Made by a program: the position numbers and the translations under genes. From an uncultured Eubacterium sp. (GTDB lineage Bacteria; Bacillota; Clostridia; Lachnospirales; Lachnospiraceae): a DNA stretch of 47,299 bases. Below the pieces are notes generated by a model. That model was not told the DNA's origin and made no database searches. It worked only from the letters and a program-made list of their open reading frames with translations. This document shows positions 36,279-44,786 of this stretch, piece by piece. The DNA is taken from assembly GCA_910585745.1 (NCBI GenBank), contig CAJUFM010000001.1:70344-117642 (forward strand), written 5' to 3'. Within the stretch, counting starts at the first letter, position 1. Every line of letters starts with the position of its first letter.

Positions 36279-36901
36279 CGGCGAGAAGAAATCTTGCTGA
36301 GACGATGATCAAAAATCTGGCAAAGCGGAATATGGAAGGATATTTTGCTGAGACAAAGGAAGAGGCTGTGCAGCTTATCATGGAAAAATTTCTCACGTCA
36401 GGAAAGACTGTGTGCTTTGGTGGTTCCATGAGCCTGACAGAATCGGGGCTTATGGCTGCCATCGCTAAGGGAGATTGTGTTCTTTATGACCGGACGAAGG
36501 CAGTGACACCAGAAGAGTTAAAAGATATGAAGGCAAAAATGATCAACAGTGATTATTTTCTAATGAGCACCAATGCCATTACGGTGGAGGGAGAGCTGGT
36601 TAACATTGATGGGAGGGGTAACCGTGTCTCCTATCTGTGTTACGGTCCAGAACATGTCATCATCCTTGCGGGGATGAATAAAGTGGTAAGTACAGTGGAA
36701 GACGGAATCCGCCGGGTGAGGGATATTGCTTCCCCGCCCAATACGGTGCGCCTGAACAAAAATACTCCCTGTGCCAGAACTGGGCGGTGTGGCGACTGCT
36801 ACAGTGAGGATTGTATCTGCTCCCAGATCGTAGTCACCCGGAGGAGTGGAGAAAAAAACCGGATCAAGGTAGTGCTGGTAGCAGAAGAGCTGGGATACTG
36901 A
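36260..36901 (+). CDS. LUD-domain (LutC/DUF162-like) protein
   Basis: A 213-residue protein of the LUD family. Conserved segments include GGSMSLTESGL, LYDRTKAVTPEEL, STNAITVEGELVNIDGRGNR and VIILAGMNKVV. A Cys cluster near the end (CARTGRCGDCYSEDCICSQI) could bind an iron-sulphur cluster. Relatives take part in lactate oxidation (LutC), but no lutA/lutB gene is near, so the role is open. Start 36260 has AAAGGG at 36245-36250; it overlaps the transglutaminase gene and is probably translationally coupled. Confidence 0.87.
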   Translation: MDQNKLAARRNLAETMIKNLAKRNMEGYFAETKEEAVQLIMEKFLTSGKTVCFGGSMSLTESGLMAAIAKGDCVLYDRTKAVTPEELKDMKAKMINSDYFLMSTNAITVEGELVNIDGRGNRVSYLCYGPEHVIILAGMNKVVSTVEDGIRRVRDIASPPNTVRLNKNTPCARTGRCGDCYSEDCICSQIVVTRRSGEKNRIKVVLVAEELGY

Positions 36902-36905
36902 TCTT

Positions 36906-39032
36906 ATGGGAAAACGATTATTTATTGCTGAGAAGCCCAGCGTGGCTCAGGAATTTGCACGGGTTCTCGGTGTCAGAGGAAGAAGAGGAGATGGATTTAT
37001 CGAATCGGAGGATACGGTGGTGACCTGGTGTGTGGGACATCTGGTGACGATGAGTTATCCCGAGGTATATGATCCGGTATATGCCAGATGGGCTTTTGAA
37101 ACCCTGCCCTTTTTGCCAGAGCATTTTCGTTACGAAGTCATCCCAAATGTAAAAAAGCAGTTTGAGACGGTGAAGGGACTCCTTGTCCGGGCGGACGTGG
37201 AGGCAATTTATGTCTGCACCGATTCCGGGCGGGAGGGCGAGTATATATACCGGCTGGTGGATCAGATGGCACAGGTTCCGGTTGAAAAAAAGAAGTACCG
37301 GGTATGGATCGATTCCCAGACAGAAGATGAGATCCTGCGGGGGATCCGGGAGGCAAAACCTTTGACAGAATACGATAATCTCAGTGCCTCCGCTTATCTG
37401 AGGGCGAAGGAAGATTATCTCATGGGGATCAATTTTTCCAGAGTTCTGTCTCTCAAGTATGGAGGCTGGCTTAATAACAGCGTAGAGGGAAAAAAGTGGA
37501 CTTCCGTATCGGTGGGACGGGTGATGACCTGTGTCCTTGGTATGGTGGTTACGAGGGAATGGGAGATCCGCAAATTTGTGAAGACACCATTTTACCGGGT
37601 AATCGGCAGCTTTGCACCGCAGATGCCACAGCAGGAAGATGCTCAGGCGGCGGGGGAAGATAAAGCTCTGCCGGCACTGGAAGGGGAGTGGAGAGTGACG
37701 GAAGAGTCGAGGTACTTTCAATCGCCCAAGCTCTATAAGGAAAATGGTTTCCGGGAAGAGGAGACGGCAAAGGAATTGTCCTCTTCCCTGAAAGATCAGG
37801 ACAGGCAGGCTGTCTTAGAAAAGATAGAAAAAAAGAAAGAAAAGAAGAACCCGCCGCTTCTGTTTAACCTGGCGGAGCTGCAGAACCTGTCTTCAAAACT
37901 GTTTAAGATCAGCCCCGATGAAACCCTTCAGGTGGTGCAGGAACTCTATGAGAAGAAACTGGTCACCTATCCCCGTACTGACGCCAGAGTGTTGAGCAGT
38001 GCGGTGGCGAAGGAAATTACCAAAAATCTGAAAGGTCTTCAGGGATATGATCTGGCGCTTCCCTATCTCCGCCAGATCGCCGAGATGAAAAGCCATGAGA
38101 AGCTTGGGAAGACCAGATATGTGGACGATAAGAAGATCACGGACCACTATGCCATCATTCCGACGGGGCAGGGACTGGGGGCTCTCAGATCATTGAAACC
38201 TGTGGCGGTAAAGATGTATGAGGTGATTGTCCGGCGCTTCCTGAGTATTTTTTATCCACCGGCAGTGTATCAGAAGATCAATGTGGTGCTGGCTGTGGAA
38301 AATCCTCAGGAGGAAAAGGTATTTACAGAGCGGTTTTATACATCGGCAAAAGTTCTGATCGAGGAAGGATTTTTAGCGGTGACGGAATATTCCTTTTCTA
38401 ACAAAAAAAAGAACGGAAATTCCGAAGGTGGAGACGAGGAGTTCCAGGAACCCGGAAAAAAGGAGAAAGAAGAGGCAGAATCGATGGGCAGTACGGAAGC
38501 TCTCCGAATGCTTCTGCCCCATCTTAAAAAGGGGATGAAGCTGCCAGTGGTTTCTATGAAGATCAAGGAGGGGGAGACCTCCCCGCCGAAGCGTTACAAT
38601 TCCGGTTCTATGATCCTTGCCATGGAAAATGCGGGACAGCTCATCGAGGATGAGGAACTGCGGGCGCTGATCAAAAGCAGCGGCATCGGAACCAGTGCCA
38701 CCAGGGCAGAGATCCTGAAAAAATTATTCCATATTTCATATCTGAAGCTGAATAAAAAAACTCAGATCATAACTCCGACCCTGAAGGGGGAGCTGGTGTG
38801 CGGCATCGTGAGATATGCCATTCCCGCCATGCTCAGTCCTAAGCTGACAGCCAGCTGGGAGAAGGGGTTGGGAGGCGTGGCAGAAGGCGAGATCGGCGAG
38901 GAGGAGTATATGGATAAACTCACCGGTTTTGTCAGGCAGCAGGTGGGAAAAGTAAAAGAGACAAACAATATGACACAGCTTCGCTCATATTATAATATGG
39001 CGAAGGAATACTATCCTTTGACAAAAAAATGA
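36906..39032 (+). CDS. topB: DNA topoisomerase III (type IA)
   Basis: A 708-residue enzyme that relaxes and decatenates DNA by single-strand passage. The TOPRIM domain begins FIAEKPSVAQEF and has CTDSGREGEYIYR. The active-site tyrosine is Y355 in VTYPRTDARVLS. The last part (about 560-700) includes GIGTSATRAEILKKL. A lysine/glutamate-rich loop (about 510-530) is a lineage-specific insertion. There is no zinc-finger tail. It follows the LUD gene by 4 bases. Confidence 0.96.
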   Translation: MGKRLFIAEKPSVAQEFARVLGVRGRRGDGFIESEDTVVTWCVGHLVTMSYPEVYDPVYARWAFETLPFLPEHFRYEVIPNVKKQFETVKGLLVRADVEAIYVCTDSGREGEYIYRLVDQMAQVPVEKKKYRVWIDSQTEDEILRGIREAKPLTEYDNLSASAYLRAKEDYLMGINFSRVLSLKYGGWLNNSVEGKKWTSVSVGRVMTCVLGMVVTREWEIRKFVKTPFYRVIGSFAPQMPQQEDAQAAGEDKALPALEGEWRVTEESRYFQSPKLYKENGFREEETAKELSSSLKDQDRQAVLEKIEKKKEKKNPPLLFNLAELQNLSSKLFKISPDETLQVVQELYEKKLVTYPRTDARVLSSAVAKEITKNLKGLQGYDLALPYLRQIAEMKSHEKLGKTRYVDDKKITDHYAIIPTGQGLGALRSLKPVAVKMYEVIVRRFLSIFYPPAVYQKINVVLAVENPQEEKVFTERFYTSAKVLIEEGFLAVTEYSFSNKKKNGNSEGGDEEFQEPGKKEKEEAESMGSTEALRMLLPHLKKGMKLPVVSMKIKEGETSPPKRYNSGSMILAMENAGQLIEDEELRALIKSSGIGTSATRAEILKKLFHISYLKLNKKTQIITPTLKGELVCGIVRYAIPAMLSPKLTASWEKGLGGVAEGEIGEEEYMDKLTGFVRQQVGKVKETNNMTQLRSYYNMAKEYYPLTKK

Positions 39033-39045
39033 AAGGATGCAGAGC

Positions 39046-39711
39046 ATGAAAGAATTGAAAAATCAACAGTTATTTGAAGATAAAAATACCATCGCATGGG
39101 AGTTGATCTCCCGCTATGAATACCCCTATGAGGTGCTTCCGGCAATCAGTGAATATATTGTGACCCTGGGAGAGAGCCTTCCCCAAGACCGCTACGAGAA
39201 AAGGGGGGAAAATGTCTGGATCGCCCGCAGCGCTTCCGTGGCGGAGAGTGCCAGCATCACAGGTCCTGTGATCATCGATGCGGAGGCGGAGATAAGGCAC
39301 TGCGCTTTTATCCGCGGCAATGCCATTGTGGGCAGGGGTGCTGTGGTGGGAAATTCTACGGAACTAAAAAATGTTATTCTATTTGATGGTGTCCAGGTGC
39401 CCCATTATAATTATGTGGGAGATTCCATCCTTGGCTACCGCTCTCATATGGGAGCGGGTTCCATCACCTCCAACGTAAAGTCAGATAAGACACCGGTGGA
39501 GATACGCTGTGGAGAGGACAAGGTAAAGACCGGATTGAAAAAGATGGGCGCTGTTCTTGGCAGCTTTGTGGAGGTTGGCTGTGGCAGCATTTTGAATCCG
39601 GGAACAGTGATCGGAAGCCACACCAATGTATATCCCCTTTCCTCCGTCCGCGGCTATGTGCCGGGAGGGAGTATCTATAAGAAGCAGGGAGAAGTGGTGG
39701 AGAAGAGATAG
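39046..39711 (+). CDS. left-handed beta-helix (GlmU C-terminal-like) protein
   Basis: A 221-residue hexapeptide-repeat protein. After about 60 helical residues come left-handed beta-helix turns (ASVAESASITGPVIIDAEAE and onward) and SILGYRSHMGAGSITSN, characteristic of acetyltransferases such as GlmU. It lacks the pyrophosphorylase domain and the full GlmU acetyltransferase context, so the activity is uncertain; a sugar-nucleotide acyltransferase or binding role is possible. Start 39046 has AAAGGA at 39032-39037. It follows topB closely and ends an operon. Confidence 0.85.
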   Translation: MKELKNQQLFEDKNTIAWELISRYEYPYEVLPAISEYIVTLGESLPQDRYEKRGENVWIARSASVAESASITGPVIIDAEAEIRHCAFIRGNAIVGRGAVVGNSTELKNVILFDGVQVPHYNYVGDSILGYRSHMGAGSITSNVKSDKTPVEIRCGEDKVKTGLKKMGAVLGSFVEVGCGSILNPGTVIGSHTNVYPLSSVRGYVPGGSIYKKQGEVVEKR

Positions 39712-39768
39712 TATAGGGTGTTGTTCCTTTGAGTTTCTGCATTTTGTACAGCTTATTTCATGTGAAAG

Positions 39769-39794
39769 GACATGCCGCCAAAGGTGGCAATGTC
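39769..39794. repeat. hairpin with AAA loop before the scaffold gene promoter
   Basis: GACATGCCGCC, AAA, GGTGGCAATGTC pair over about 11 bp with one bulged A and one G-T pair. Its layout is like the AAA-loop hairpins at 115-139 and 17677-17701. It lies between the hexapeptide gene and the promoter at 39835, and may be a terminator or a regulatory site. Confidence 0.5.
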
Positions 39795-39834
39795 AATATA
39801 CACCAAAATTGCGGAATCTCAAGGATATCCGACA

Positions 39835-39863
39835 TTGACAATTTTATCAAAATATTGTACGAT
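39835..39863 (+). promoter_or_regulatory. promoter of the NifU-like/GGGtGRT operon
   Basis: Perfect -35 TTGACA (39835-39840), a 17-bp spacer and -10 TACGAT (39858-39863). Expression is probably high, in keeping with the strong ribosome binding sites of both genes. Confidence 0.8.
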
Positions 39864-39904
39864 AATGAGAGAAAATGACGAATAAGAAAGGAGTTACTAT
39901 CGAC

Positions 39905-40612
39905 ATGATTTATTCACAGGAAGTAGAAAACATGTGCCCAGTTGCTCAGGGTGTCAACCATGGTTGTGCACCGATTCCAGAAGAAGCAAAATGGGTAAAA
40001 GCAAAAGAAGTTAAAGATATCTCTGGTTTTACACATGGTGTAGGCTGGTGTGCGCCTCAGCAGGGGGCATGTAAGCTGACCTTGAATGTAAAAGAAGGTA
40101 TCATTCAGGAAGCACTGGTAGAGACGATTGGTTGTTCTGGCATGACTCACTCCGCGGCGATGGCAGCAGAGATCCTTCCGGGACGTACCGTTATGGAAGC
40201 TTTGAATACAGACCTTGTGTGCGACGCCATCAATACGGCAATGAGAGAATTGTTTCTTCAGATCGTATATGGACGTTCCCAGAGTGCATTCTCTGAGGAT
40301 GGACTTGCGATCGGAGCAGGACTTGAGGATCTGGGTAAAGGTCTTCGTTCCCAGGTTGGTACGATGTATGGTACACTGAAAAAGGGTCCTCGCTATCTGG
40401 AGATGGCAGAGGGATATGTAACAGCAATCGCTTTGGATGAAAATGATCTGATCATTGGTTATAAATTCGTTAGCCTTGGTAAAATGACTGACTTTATCAA
40501 AAAGGGTGATGACCCGAACACTGCTTACGAAAAAGCATGTGGTCAGTACGGTCGTGTAGACGACGCTGTCAAACTCATCGATCCGAGAACGGATGAAGAA
40601 GTCGCAAAATAA
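39905..40612 (+). CDS. iron-sulphur scaffold-like (NifU/IscU N-terminal type) protein
   Basis: A 235-residue protein. The central segment IGCSGMTHSAAMAAEILPGRTVMEAL closely follows the IscU/NifU pattern around the second cluster cysteine. Further cysteines are in ENMCPVAQGVNHGC, WCAPQQGAC and CDAINTAM. At the position of the third IscU cysteine the sequence reads GRSQSAFSEDGL, without Cys, so standard [2Fe-2S] scaffold chemistry is doubtful. ATG 39905 follows AAAGGAG at 39887-39893 (11-base spacing). It is 19 bases before the GGGtGRT gene, a pairing conserved in Clostridia to my knowledge. Function unknown. Confidence 0.85.
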   Translation: MIYSQEVENMCPVAQGVNHGCAPIPEEAKWVKAKEVKDISGFTHGVGWCAPQQGACKLTLNVKEGIIQEALVETIGCSGMTHSAAMAAEILPGRTVMEALNTDLVCDAINTAMRELFLQIVYGRSQSAFSEDGLAIGAGLEDLGKGLRSQVGTMYGTLKKGPRYLEMAEGYVTAIALDENDLIIGYKFVSLGKMTDFIKKGDDPNTAYEKACGQYGRVDDAVKLIDPRTDEEVAK

Positions 40613-40631
40613 TAAAAGGAGGTAGCGAATA

Positions 40632-41642
40632 ATGGCTTTATTTGAATCATATGAAAGAAGAATTGATAAGATCAACAGCGTATTGAATGAGTACGGCATC
40701 TCCTCCATCGAAGAGGCAGAGAAGATCACAAAAGATGCGGGCTTAAATGTATACGACCAGATCAAAGGCATTCAGCCGATCTGTTTTGAAAATGCGTGCT
40801 GGGCTTACACTGTAGGTGCTGCGATCGCGATCAAGAAGGGCTGTAAAAGAGCAGCAGATGCAGCGGCAGCAATCGGTGAGGGACTTCAGGCATTTTGTAT
40901 CCCCGGTTCCGTGGCAGATACCCGTAAGGTAGGTCTTGGACACGGAAATCTTGGAAAAATGCTCCTTGAGGAAGAGACAGAGTGCTTCTGTTTCCTGGCA
41001 GGACATGAGTCCTTCGCAGCAGCAGAGGGTGCCATCGGTATCGCCGAGAAGGCAAACAAGGTTCGTAAGAATCCCCTCCGCGTTATTCTGAATGGTCTTG
41101 GAAAAGATGCGGCTCAGATCATTTCCCGTATCAACGGATTTACCTTTGTCGAGACAGAGTATGATCCTTATACAAATACTGTAAAAGAGGTGTCCCGTAT
41201 CTCTTATTCCGAGGGTCTCCGCTCCAAAGTAAACTGCTATGGTGCCAATGACGTCCAGGAAGGTGTTGCGATCATGCACAAGGAAGGTGTAGACGTATCC
41301 ATTACTGGTAACTCCACGAATCCTACACGTTTCCAGCATCCGGTGGCAGGTACATATAAAAAAGAATGTCTGGAACAGGGCAAAAAATACTTCTCCGTGG
41401 CATCCGGCGGTGGTACAGGACGTACTCTTCACCCGGATAACATGGCAGCTGGTCCCGCATCTTACGGTATGACAGATACCCTCGGACGTATGCACAGTGA
41501 CGCACAGTTTGCAGGTTCCTCTTCTGTGCCAGCACACGTTGAGATGATGGGTCTGATCGGCGCAGGTAACAACCCAATGGTTGGTATGACCGTTGCAGTG
41601 GCTGTTTCCATCCAGGAAGCGGCAGACGCTGGAAAGTTCTAA
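40632..41642 (+). CDS. GGGtGRT protein
   Basis: A 336-residue protein of the GGGtGRT family (Pfam PF14057), named for the motif GGGTGRT at about 259-265, here in SVASGGGTGRTLHPDN. Other conserved stretches include CIPGSVADTRKVGLGHGNLGKMLLEE and MGLIGAGNNPMVGMTVAV. The glycine-rich loop suggests nucleotide or cofactor binding, but no activity is known. It has no membrane segment. A near-perfect AAAGGAGGT site, the shared strong promoter and a dedicated terminator indicate a well-expressed unit. The partner is the NifU-like protein. Confidence 0.92.
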   Translation: MALFESYERRIDKINSVLNEYGISSIEEAEKITKDAGLNVYDQIKGIQPICFENACWAYTVGAAIAIKKGCKRAADAAAAIGEGLQAFCIPGSVADTRKVGLGHGNLGKMLLEEETECFCFLAGHESFAAAEGAIGIAEKANKVRKNPLRVILNGLGKDAAQIISRINGFTFVETEYDPYTNTVKEVSRISYSEGLRSKVNCYGANDVQEGVAIMHKEGVDVSITGNSTNPTRFQHPVAGTYKKECLEQGKKYFSVASGGGTGRTLHPDNMAAGPASYGMTDTLGRMHSDAQFAGSSSVPAHVEMMGLIGAGNNPMVGMTVAVAVSIQEAADAGKF

Positions 41643-41673
41643 AAATATTAAAATAACGTTGTTTAAAAGTGAT

Positions 41674-41714
41674 TAGGAGTGACTAAATGTAGGTCACTCC
41701 TACACTATTTTTAC
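41674..41714 (+). terminator. terminator of the GGGtGRT operon
   Basis: TAGGAGTGAC (41674-41683) pairs with GTCACTCCTA (41693-41702), followed by a short T run (CACTATTTTTAC). Confidence 0.8.
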
Positions 41715-41717
41715 ATT

Positions 41718-41900
41718 ATGATAAAGAAAGCCGCACAGGGATTGGACACACTGCCAACTGGATATGAAACCACGGGATTTCAATACCGGGGATATGATAT
41801 TTATATGAAACCAAATAGTAATCACTTACTATTTTATACGGTAGATGAAGAAAAGGACCCTGTTGACAAACTCATTCTGCTTATATATCTCTTCTTCTGA
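41718..41900 (+). pseudogene. RelE/ParE-type toxin relic
   Basis: A 60-codon open frame reading LDTLPTGYETTGFQYRGYDI and then NHLLFYTVDEEKDPVDKL. This matches the C-terminal half of RelE/ParE toxins (SLDxMPxRY, then YRxxxxxNxxxFYxVDEExxxV). The N-terminal fold and the terminal YGxRD segment are missing, and no antitoxin gene lies next to it. It has no ribosome site. Identification is by pattern only. Confidence 0.6.
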
Positions 41901-41908
41901 GATTGAAT

Positions 41909-41957
41909 AAAAAGACTGGTAAATGCGGTTGTTCACACCGCTTTTACCAGTCTTTTT
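41909..41957. terminator. bidirectional intrinsic terminator
   Basis: AAAAAGACTGGTAAATGCGGT (41909-41929) pairs perfectly with ACCGCTTTTACCAGTCTTTTT (41937-41957), except for one mismatch. A and T runs on both sides allow it to end plus-strand transcripts and the leucine-rich-repeat gene on the minus strand. Confidence 0.9.
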
Positions 41958-41985
41958 AGGCTCAATGCTGTTTCCTCTATTAAAA

Positions 41986-43152
41986 CTACCTGACCGCAAT
42001 GCGCCTTTTACCAACCCATGTATCGCCCCATTCCTCCATATCGTTGTCCGTATACGCAACCTGAAAATAATACGATTTACCTTTTTGCAAGTTTCGAATG
42101 ACACATTTTTTTCCTTGGGAAGAAATATGGAAGTATTTTGCATCTTTCATATTTTTGTTAGTGGAATATCGGACATCAAATGCGCCGAAAGGCACTACAG
42201 CATTGCGATCATCCAAAAATATTTCTACCGACCGGTTTCCAACAGCCCTTATTTTGTACTTTACCCAAAAAGGGCGTAACATAATATTACCAGAAAGCGT
42301 CGGACTGGTTTTTGAGAGGTAGTAACGATAAGTATTTGTATCGGCCGGATTATACCAGCCAAGCAGCGCATAATTTTTCTTTTTCGCATTCAAAGGCAGT
42401 TTAATTGATTTGCCATATGTATAACTGGAAGGCAATTTTCCACTCTTTTTCCCTCCCAACAAATCATAAGTAATTTTATATTTTCTGCCTTTCGATTTCG
42501 CGATCTTGCCAGTACCTAGCTTCGTTACTTTTTCTCCCTCGCTATACCATACTTTATTGCCTTTACAATCATCCAAAGTTATCTCTATTTCGGAATGATT
42601 CGTAATCGTTTCTAACTGCGGGCATTTTCGTATCGGATCTTTCCATACCGTAAGCTGTTTCGGAAGTACAAGTTCCTTCAACTTCCCGCATTCACGAAAA
42701 GCATCCTTTTCTATTTTCGTGACTGTATCCGGAATCACAACCTGCCTTAAATCAGAACATTCCTCAAAACATCCCTCCGGAATCTCAGAAATTCCCGATG
42801 GCAGCTTGATCTTTCTCAAACTAACACATCCTAAAAACGCCCACTTATTAATCGTACGTAAAGTGGCTGGCAATTCTATCGTCTCTACATTCTCATAGTA
42901 CCTTGCGAAACAAGAATCACCCAAACCCGTTATTCCTTCTTTGATCACAATTTTCTTTATACGGTCCATATATTTTTCATCATCCAGACCATCCTCAAAA
43001 TCTTGCCCCGGAACTACTCCATTTCCGCCAATCACTAATATATCTTCTGACGGATATAAATATGTAACGCCGTTTTCTGCCGCCGATACGATAAAATCAG
43101 GCAACAGACACAGGGAGGCAAAGACTGTAATAATAAATAAGATTTTTTTCAT
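41986..43152 (-). CDS. secreted leucine-rich-repeat (BspA-type LRR_5) protein
   Basis: A 388-residue exported protein. A signal peptide (about 1-25, MKKILFIITVFASLCLLP) is followed by BspA-like repeats at about 65-175 (LPATLRTINKWAFLGCVSL, LPSGISEIPEGCFEECSDL, IPDTVTKIEKDAFRECGKL). Then comes a Listeria-Bacteroides-type beta-grasp repeat (ITYDLLGGK, LLGWYNPAD; about 225-290), and a fibronectin type III-like end. No sortase motif or lipobox is visible, so anchoring is unknown. Likely a surface or secreted binding protein. It is 19 bases after the LRR gene upstream, which suggests a shared operon. The ribosome site is weak. Confidence 0.85.
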   Translation of the reverse strand: MKKILFIITVFASLCLLPDFIVSAAENGVTYLYPSEDILVIGGNGVVPGQDFEDGLDDEKYMDRIKKIVIKEGITGLGDSCFARYYENVETIELPATLRTINKWAFLGCVSLRKIKLPSGISEIPEGCFEECSDLRQVVIPDTVTKIEKDAFRECGKLKELVLPKQLTVWKDPIRKCPQLETITNHSEIEITLDDCKGNKVWYSEGEKVTKLGTGKIAKSKGRKYKITYDLLGGKKSGKLPSSYTYGKSIKLPLNAKKKNYALLGWYNPADTNTYRYYLSKTSPTLSGNIMLRPFWVKYKIRAVGNRSVEIFLDDRNAVVPFGAFDVRYSTNKNMKDAKYFHISSQGKKCVIRNLQKGKSYYFQVAYTDNDMEEWGDTWVGKRRIAVR

Positions 43153-43171
43153 TTTCTTACCAAAATATCTC

Positions 43172-44194
43172 TTATTTCTTCAGCGTAAACGCGAAGGTTT
43201 TTATTAACACGTCGCTCTTATAATAACTGTTTTTATAATACAATTCAAACCACAATTTCTTTTTCTTATATTTTTTCAGGTTTAATTTTTTGAATTTAAA
43301 TACTCCATTTTTACTCGACCATACTCCTGCTCCTTTGAACGATCCAGCCGTATGACTACCGTGTGGACGGCAAAGCCTAACCCACATATTTTTACCGACC
43401 TTCCCGGTGATTGTTTTCGTCCTGCTGGTAATCCTCGTCATCTTTTTTGGGGAAGTGAATTTCAGCGTTTTCACCATTTTTTTCACATTGTATTCCTGAA
43501 GATCGATCGTCTGCTTTAACCATGCCTTATCTGCCACTAATTGTTTCGGTAATTTTTTGGTCAATTCCTTCTTTGTCAGATTGTTCCTTTCTAAATGAGT
43601 ACCAAAGCCAGTTAATTTCGAATGCCCCGTCAAATCCGGCAGAGCACGTATACCAGCCGCCACACGCAACTCGATCAATCCCTTCATCCCCGCGATCGGA
43701 CTTAAATCTGTCACCGTAGGGGGAAGCGTAAGATATTCCAATTGGGTGAGGCTTCGGAGTCCTTCAATACTTGTGATACAGTATGAATATTTTAAGTGTA
43801 AGATAGTTAACTTTGTTAAGCTTTCTAATGGTTTTAAATCCGTGATCTTATTTCTGCCAAGTTCAAGTTTACTCAAATTTGTTAATTTTTCTATCCCCTG
43901 AAGAGAAACCACCTGATCTTCTTCTTTTCTATCCGAATCATCCTCACAAAATACATCCTGTTGTATACCTCGTACACTCTGCGCCTCTGCCTCGGTGAAA
44001 GTACTGTCCGGTGTCTTGCCCAATTCTTTCAGGATCATCTGATACAGAGCCTGATCCGGGATTCCCGTTTTATCATTTCGTATGACATCTGTGTCGGCGG
44101 CTTTTACAAAAAAACCTCGAAATGAAGTCAGACCGGCCACCAAAGCCGTAAACACCATCATAAAAATAACTGCTCGTTTTATTCCTTTATTCAT
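43172..44194 (-). CDS. secreted leucine-rich-repeat (internalin-like) protein
   Basis: A 340-residue exported protein. A signal peptide covers about 1-32. Classical LRRs at about 95-190 (LTNLSKLELGRNKITDLKPL, LTQLEYLTLPPTVTDLSPIA) follow a short helical region (PDQALYQMILKELG, a cap seen in internalin-like proteins). The C-terminal 130 residues are very basic (many Lys-Lys) and beta-rich. This suggests cell-wall or anionic-polymer binding. GGAGGT precedes the start. First gene of the LRR pair; the only gene-sized frame upstream is decayed. Confidence 0.85.
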   Translation of the reverse strand: MNKGIKRAVIFMMVFTALVAGLTSFRGFFVKAADTDVIRNDKTGIPDQALYQMILKELGKTPDSTFTEAEAQSVRGIQQDVFCEDDSDRKEEDQVVSLQGIEKLTNLSKLELGRNKITDLKPLESLTKLTILHLKYSYCITSIEGLRSLTQLEYLTLPPTVTDLSPIAGMKGLIELRVAAGIRALPDLTGHSKLTGFGTHLERNNLTKKELTKKLPKQLVADKAWLKQTIDLQEYNVKKMVKTLKFTSPKKMTRITSRTKTITGKVGKNMWVRLCRPHGSHTAGSFKGAGVWSSKNGVFKFKKLNLKKYKKKKLWFELYYKNSYYKSDVLIKTFAFTLKK

Positions 44195-44264
44195 ATTCCC
44201 TACCTCCGAATCAAAAAAATTTGTAAATCACTTCAAGTTTCCGTACCCATAAAGCATTTGCCCG

Positions 44265-44540
44265 CTAAATAGCAATCCACCAACATACACCATACTTATC
44301 AATAACAGTGGCGCAGCATTTACTCCACGGCAGTTCATAAATTGCTTCAATAACGACTCCGCCATCACGCAAAACATCAACACTCGAATATGATGTATAT
44401 ATTGGTAATTGCCCGCTTATTCTAACTTTCTCTGAACTGTTATCAATATTATAACAAATTATCTTAACATTATCTACTATTTTTATAGAATGAAAGCTTA
44501 TAATTCTCTCTTTGATATCATCTTCCCTTTACGAGTATGT
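44265..44540 (-). pseudogene. VOC/PhnB-like protein relic
   Basis: Minus-strand translation ending at the stop 44267-44265 gives about 85 open codons closing with ELPWSKCCATVIDKYGVCWW. This matches the C-terminal DKfGvxW signature of VOC-superfamily (PhnB/glyoxalase-like) proteins. No start codon or ribosome site fits, and the N-terminal half is gone. Only the C-terminal motif supports the assignment. Confidence 0.45.
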
Positions 44541-44786
44541 TAAAACAGTGCCTACAAATCACATCAATGACAATAGCCCATCACAAGTTCGCATGGTTTT
44601 TAGCCTTTTCATTATCAATAATGGATTCACGATTTAATACCGCTTTCGAATTATCAATGATTACTTTGGCAGAATGAATCGCGGATTGAACTCGGAATCT
44701 GGTACGACAAGAATAATGAAGTGCGAGGTAATAAAATGTGGTAATGTCATTATAAGAGACAATTCTGGATTTAGCGGGCGAAAGGT

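Noticed and set aside
36260..36901. Assignment as lutC of a lactate utilisation operon
   Set aside because: No lutA or lutB gene is nearby, so only the LUD family name is justified.
36918..37721. Long minus-strand frame opposite topB
   Set aside because: Antisense shadow of topB with no ribosome site.
39914..41537. Two long minus-strand frames opposite the scaffold and GGGtGRT genes
   Set aside because: The plus-strand genes have family motifs, promoter and terminator; the reverse translations do not.
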